Shown here: piece by piece, positions 34,695 to 38,098 of the stretch
How the letters are laid out: each line of letters opens with the position of its first letter
Position numbering within the stretch: position 1 is the first letter of the stretch
NCBI RefSeq assembly: GCF_002934685.1
Contig: NZ_NKHL01000120.1
Location: 156,180-194,277 of the forward strand
Reading direction: 5' to 3'
DNA: 38,098 nucleotides
From: Pseudomonas bohemica
GTDB taxonomy: Bacteria; Pseudomonadota; Gammaproteobacteria; Pseudomonadales; Pseudomonadaceae
Notes under the pieces: model-generated
Databases searched by the model: none
What the model was told of the DNA's origin: nothing
Seen by the model: the letters and a program-made list of their open reading frames with translations, nothing else
Translations under genes and position numbers: made by a program

Positions 34695-35948
34695 TTATGG
34701 CTGGGCAAGTGAGGAATTTAGCGGCTTCTTTGCGGTGTTGGTAAACCCCATCATTTCCGAAACGATGCCTGCCATGCTTTTGGTGTCTGCTGGTATCCAT
34801 CTACCGTAATGCTTTTTCACCATGTTGGTGTCGCTGTGGCCGAGTTGGCGGGCTAACCACTCCACTGGTACAAAACTCGATAGCGCTTGGCTGGCAAAAG
34901 TGTGGCGGCATTGATTGGCGCCCCGGTGCCGCACTCCAGCTTTCACCAAGTGGGCAGTAAACCAGTTGCTGACAGTTTTACCATTCCATAATAGGCCACT
35001 GGTTGAGCTGCGAAACAGGAAGTGCAGTCGCTCTTTACGTTTGGTGATGTTGTCCCGCTGAACGACTTCAATCTCGGTAGGTGTATTGCCCGCGTCGTCC
35101 TCCATCAGTTGTTGCAGCAATTCAAGGGCGGGGTTGATCAGTTCTACCACGCGTATGCGCGAACGTTCTTTAGGTACCTTGAACTGGCCAACAACCAAGG
35201 CTCGTTTCACTGAGATGGTTCCATTTACCAGGTCAACGTCCTCTCTGGCAATGGCGATCAGCTCCGACGGCGAAAGTCCTGCCCAGCAATTGAACAGGAT
35301 CATCTGCACATCTCTTGCCCTTGCGGGATCCGCTTCGGCGATAAGCCTGAGCTCCTCCCGGCTGAAGGGATCGGCTGTCTCATTGTTTGCATCGATCTGG
35401 ATGTTGGTGATGCGGTCCAGTGGGTTGTTCTTTATGACGCCGTCTTCGAAGGCGTCCGCCCATATTCCTCGAACGATGGTGAAGACGTCGTTGACAGTCT
35501 TCGGGGCGAGCTCCTGTTTCAAGAGCTGGACCTGCCAAAGCTGGAGTTCGCTTCTGCTGATGTCCACGAAACGCCGTTTACCGAACTTCGCCTCGACGTG
35601 ATTCGCCTTGCTGACGTAATTGTCGAAAGTGCTCTTTGCCTTTCGGACCTCTTGTAATTCCAGCCACTTTACCAGTCCCTCCTTCACCGTACGCTTGAGC
35701 GAGACGCCGGGGCTTAATGACCAAGTAGCTGCCCGTGGGGAGTCTGGGAAGTGCGCCGCGTAGTCGAACCGGTTTTCCTTGATCTCGGCGAGGATCGTGC
35801 GTCGCTTGTTGTCGGCATAGGCGATTGCGGCCTTGTTGATTTTAACAATGGCGGTCAGCGGCTCGCGACAGCGCTGGCCGTGCAGCTGGAATACGATTCG
35901 CAGCTGCTTGCCATTCAACTCTACGCCGGTGGGTAGCTTCTGGGTCAC
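34695..35948 (-). CDS. int: Tyrosine recombinase (phage-type integrase)
   Basis: 417 residues: an N-terminal arm-binding part (about 1-70), a SAM-like core-binding domain (about 85-180) and a C-terminal catalytic domain. In the latter the second Arg is R348 (CRHTFAS), His is H371 (LGHSD) and the nucleophile is Y381 (KKHYGRW); a catalytic Lys is probably K257 or K260. The first Arg, usually in GLRxxEL, reads Ser226 (AGLSPSEL), and the usual His of HxxR reads Asn345. The second change is common in this phage subgroup; the first is less expected. The start is GTG in a GTGA overlap with the excisionase gene. The nearby tRNA-Ser is the probable target. Confidence 0.92.
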   Translation of the reverse strand: MTQKLPTGVELNGKQLRIVFQLHGQRCREPLTAIVKINKAAIAYADNKRRTILAEIKENRFDYAAHFPDSPRAATWSLSPGVSLKRTVKEGLVKWLELQEVRKAKSTFDNYVSKANHVEAKFGKRRFVDISRSELQLWQVQLLKQELAPKTVNDVFTIVRGIWADAFEDGVIKNNPLDRITNIQIDANNETADPFSREELRLIAEADPARARDVQMILFNCWAGLSPSELIAIAREDVDLVNGTISVKRALVVGQFKVPKERSRIRVVELINPALELLQQLMEDDAGNTPTEIEVVQRDNITKRKERLHFLFRSSTSGLLWNGKTVSNWFTAHLVKAGVRHRGANQCRHTFASQALSSFVPVEWLARQLGHSDTNMVKKHYGRWIPADTKSMAGIVSEMMGFTNTAKKPLNSSLAQP

Positions 35949-36160
35949 AGCTGCCCACCCATCCAGCGTTCAATTTCCTTGCGGTTGAAGACGATCACGT
36001 TTGCCGGGTCGCGGCGCCAGTGCTTGTTTTCCAACCACAGCCCACGGGTACGGTATTTGCGCGCGGCTTCGGGGGTAAGGCCAAAGACGGGTTGAAGTAG
36101 ATCCTGACGAAACCATTCGCCAGACATGATTTGAACGTCGAGTTTCAGGGCAGCGCTCAT
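35945..36160 (-). CDS. xis: Excisionase-like DNA-binding protein
   Basis: 71 residues. The segment SGEWFRQDLLQPVFGLTPEAARKYRTRG followed by WLENKHWRRDPANVIVFNRKEIERWM resembles small phage excisionases, with a winged-helix-like N-terminal half and an Arg-rich end. Such proteins bend DNA and steer the integrase to excision. The start at 36160 has GAGGA 7 bases upstream. It overlaps the integrase start by GTGA, so the two are made from one transcript. Confidence 0.75.
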   Translation of the reverse strand: MSAALKLDVQIMSGEWFRQDLLQPVFGLTPEAARKYRTRGLWLENKHWRRDPANVIVFNRKEIERWMGGQL

Positions 36161-36170
36161 GTGTGAATCC

Positions 36171-36350
36171 TCATGCATCTTTCTGTGTTTCAGCCGCGAG
36201 CCGAGCGACGCGGGCTGCTCGTCTTTTCTTACTGCACTTATCGTGTCGGCCCTTGTTGCGGGAAATACCGCACTGGTCGCAGATCACATTGCAGTCAGTG
36301 TTGAGGCCTCGTCTGTTCAGACGGGCCTTTCGGCGGAGTGGGGCGTTCAC
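36171..36350 (-). CDS. 59-residue basic Cys-rich protein, zinc-ribbon-like
   Basis: A GTG-started reading frame of 59 residues. It has four Cys (TDCNVICDQCGISR ... HDKCSKK) that could hold one zinc, then a highly basic helix (KKRRAARVARLAAE). AGGAG lies 8 bases before the GTG, and the GTG overlaps the stop of the upstream gene (GTGA), which supports translation. It ends 10 bases before the excisionase start. Small zinc-binding phage proteins of this kind are often DNA-binding; the function here is unknown. Confidence 0.6.
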   Translation of the reverse strand: MNAPLRRKARLNRRGLNTDCNVICDQCGISRNKGRHDKCSKKRRAARVARLAAETQKDA

Positions 36351-36721
36351 GCCGCTTTCTCCTGATCCCCCAACGTTTGGCCTTTTGTCTGCCCCTGTTG
36401 CTGAATGCGAGTGGCTATCCGGTTCAAGGCTTTCAAATGCTCAACTACACGGCGGCGATACGGTTCGGTGCCGGTGATGGGCGTCCAGAACTTGTGCGCC
36501 ACATGCAACGTGGTCGAGACGTCGATGAGTGTCTGTAGGTCGGCCTGTTGCAGCGCGTTGTGTTCGCTCAACTTCTCTGACTGGCCTTCAATTCGCCCGG
36601 CTGCTATGCCTTGGGCGAATTGAAAGCGACGGTCCTTGGCGAGAGCTTTGGTCGTGATGCGGAACAGGACGAATGCGAGTGCGACGCCGAGTGCCAGAAT
36701 CAAAAGGTGTATAGGTTGCAT
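36347..36721 (-). CDS. Small phage membrane protein, unknown function
   Basis: 124 residues with one N-terminal membrane segment (HLLILALGVALAFVLFRIT) and a soluble, Gln- and Arg-rich remainder (HNALQQADLQTLIDVSTTLH; HLKALNRIATRIQQQ). The start at 36721 is preceded by ACAGCAC, the same word as before the start at 38012; a GTG at 36748 is an alternative. It is coupled by GTGA to the Cys-rich small gene. No family recognised. Confidence 0.6.
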   Translation of the reverse strand: MQPIHLLILALGVALAFVLFRITTKALAKDRRFQFAQGIAAGRIEGQSEKLSEHNALQQADLQTLIDVSTTLHVAHKFWTPITGTEPYRRRVVEHLKALNRIATRIQQQGQTKGQTLGDQEKAA

Positions 36722-36808
36722 GTGCTGTGCGTCCTGTATGGGTGCCACCGCCGTGATTGAGTGGTGAGAGGCCGGCGGTGGGCTTATGACTGGGTGCCAG
36801 TGGCCGGG

Positions 36809-37621
36809 TTATTTGCCGAGCTGGAAGGTGCCGATGGTGAGTTTCGCGGCGCCGCCAATTTCAGACGCAACGACCTGTTTGAACTCCTGCGCCAGGTCTT
36901 CGCGCAGCTGGGCTTCGCCGATCCAGCGCAGGCGCAGCATCGGTTTATCGCCGCCGGTTAGCACGGCCACACGCAGCTGGATTGTTTGAGCCTGCAGGCC
37001 TTCGTATGGGATGACGCGGAACAGCAACTCTGCTGGCAAGCCGTCTGCCGATTTGGCCTCGATCTGGTCCATAGCCGAGCGGGACGCGCTCATGTCGCCG
37101 ACAACGTGTTCGCTTTTGCGAGCCTGCTCGATGGTGATGGAACGGATTGCACCAGCTGCTCGGCGCAGGTCAATGTCTGTCCCGTCAGGGGTGATGGCCG
37201 CGAGGTTTGGCGCCCAGTCTTCGATGAAGTCGCTGAGGTCTTTTTGCGTGTGGGCACGGCTGGACGCACTCTCAAGGGCCACAAACCCCGCGGTCTTCTT
37301 CAGCACCAACCTTGCGCAGAAATCGCCATGCCCTGCGAGATCCTGATCGCCTAGGTTGAACAGCACCGCGCACGTCATATCGTCGCTGTTGACGAAGCCT
37401 GCGCTGTCGCTCCCGGCGTGGGTGAGGGTGTAGTCAGCAAAGTCCTTCAGCGAACTGGTGGTCATGACGCCCCTGAAGCGGCTGCGATGCTCCTGGTATG
37501 CCTCCAGACTGTTTGCCCGTGCGCCTTCTGGCAGCACGATGACCGGCGTGTGGGTGTCGAGTTGCTTCGCGTGAGCGAGAACTGCAGTGTCCTGAATCAG
37601 CTGAAGAGCTTTGGCTTCCAT
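36809..37621 (-). CDS. DUF2303 (YfdQ-like) phage protein
   Basis: 270 residues. The sequence matches the DUF2303 family as remembered (E. coli YfdQ, common in prophages near early or recombination genes): VIVLPEGARANSLEAYQEHRSRFRG, then SDDMTCAVLFNLGD and DLSDFIEDWAPNLAAI. The start at 37621 has AGGA about 9 bases upstream; the frame is open to 37699. The role is unknown in the family. Downstream (36745-36781) a 9-base inverted repeat CCACCGCCG/CGGCGGTGG may end or process the transcript. Confidence 0.8.
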   Translation of the reverse strand: MEAKALQLIQDTAVLAHAKQLDTHTPVIVLPEGARANSLEAYQEHRSRFRGVMTTSSLKDFADYTLTHAGSDSAGFVNSDDMTCAVLFNLGDQDLAGHGDFCARLVLKKTAGFVALESASSRAHTQKDLSDFIEDWAPNLAAITPDGTDIDLRRAAGAIRSITIEQARKSEHVVGDMSASRSAMDQIEAKSADGLPAELLFRVIPYEGLQAQTIQLRVAVLTGGDKPMLRLRWIGEAQLREDLAQEFKQVVASEIGGAAKLTIGTFQLGK

Positions 37622-37661
37622 TGAATCGTGTTCCTTGTGGTGAGAGGAATGGAGTAGGGGG

Positions 37662-38012
37662 TTATGACTTCGCGTGAACAGGCGCAGCGTTCCGATCAAA
37701 CAGCTGATCGGCTGCTGGTGTTTCCGGGAACAAGGTCAGCCGTCCGCCCTCGCCGACGTACATCGGCGTTTCCAGGGCGGTGTCTTCGGTGCGGCTGCCA
37801 CGCTTTGTCGGGACTTTGTAAGCAAGCTTGTGATTGATCGCGACCTGGTGACTGCTCGCAATCTGTTTCATGGTGAAGGTCACTGTTACTGTGCCGACTT
37901 TGCTGTTATCCACTACGCCTGCCGCCACTTCCGACAGGGCATGACCGATCTGGTCGGCAAAGACGCCCGCGTTGAGTTCGCCGATAAATTCGGCGGTGTT
38001 GGTTGCTTTCAT
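37662..38012 (-). CDS. Phage protein of unknown function next to window edge
   Basis: 116 residues (MKATNTAEFIGELNAGVFADQ onward), with IGHALSEVAAGVVDNSKVG and TVTVTFTMKQIASSHQVAIN; it resembles proteins found beside DUF2303 genes in Pseudomonas prophages. The frame stays open to the window edge, so the true start may be further right; the ATG at 38012 is preferred because ACAGCAC precedes it, as at 36721, although there is no strong ribosome site. Function unknown. Confidence 0.6.
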   Translation of the reverse strand: MKATNTAEFIGELNAGVFADQIGHALSEVAAGVVDNSKVGTVTVTFTMKQIASSHQVAINHKLAYKVPTKRGSRTEDTALETPMYVGEGGRLTLFPETPAADQLFDRNAAPVHAKS

Positions 38013-38098
38013 GTGCTGTGTGTTGCCGCTGACCGAAAACTGACCCATTAACGGCTGTTCTGCCGACTGAAAACTGACCCAGGTGTTCAACTGCTTCT

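Noticed and set aside
1..38098. CRISPR array, rRNA, insertion sequence
   Set aside because: No regularly spaced repeats, rRNA segments or transposase genes were seen.

Overview
The window looks like a Pseudomonas chromosome. The right-centre holds a conserved housekeeping block in a typical Pseudomonas order: nadA, a BepA-like M48 protease, a TusA-like protein, an AI-2E/PerM-type permease, bcp, gcvR, dapA, bamC, a YycJ-like metallo-beta-lactamase protein, purC and tRNA-Ser(CGA). Paired REP sequences (REPIN-like) lie in two convergent gaps. A complete zeaxanthin-glucoside cluster suggests one of the yellow-pigmented Pseudomonas; that species-level guess is inference.

Layout. 1-3.2 kb: the 3' part of a PAS-GGDEF-EAL gene, then a divergent bdcR/bdcA pair whose intergenic region carries two copies of one dyad (TTGTAG-N6-YTACAW). 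3.2-3.7 kb: no convincing gene. 3.7-7.1 kb: one very long reading frame that joins an exonuclease III/AP endonuclease to a full LigD (phosphoesterase, ligase, polymerase). 7.3-15.4 kb: a small exported protein, then crtE (reverse) diverging from idi-crtX-crtY-crtI-crtB (forward, each junction a 4-base ATGA or GTGA overlap), with crtZ converging on crtB and overlapping its 3' end by 119 bases. Two TTGTACAA palindromes sit between crtE and idi. 15.4-22.3 kb: mixed accessory and metabolic genes (two small acidic or helical proteins, a PLP ammonia-lyase/racemase, an epoxide hydrolase, a DCC-family protein, a two-helix membrane protein, a zinc alcohol dehydrogenase, a HAD hydrolase, a TetR regulator divergent from an O-methyltransferase). 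22.3-32.6 kb: the housekeeping block. 32.6 kb to the end: an integrated element beginning at the 3' end of tRNA-Ser(CGA).

The element carries, next to the tRNA, a two-gene module (DUF262 protein plus HEPN protein with an RNAIAH motif, overlapping by ATGA). A reverse-strand phage-type cassette follows: integrase, excisionase-like protein, a 59-residue Cys-rich protein, a small membrane protein, a DUF2303 protein and another phage protein near the right edge. The module looks like a defence or toxin cargo; its biological role is not established here.

The most notable items are the XthA-LigD four-domain fusion, the DUF262-HEPN cargo module, and the divergent crt arrangement with its paired palindromes. 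The carotenoid and DNA-repair genes side by side would fit a life exposed to light, UV and drying, such as on leaf surfaces, but this is inference from gene content.
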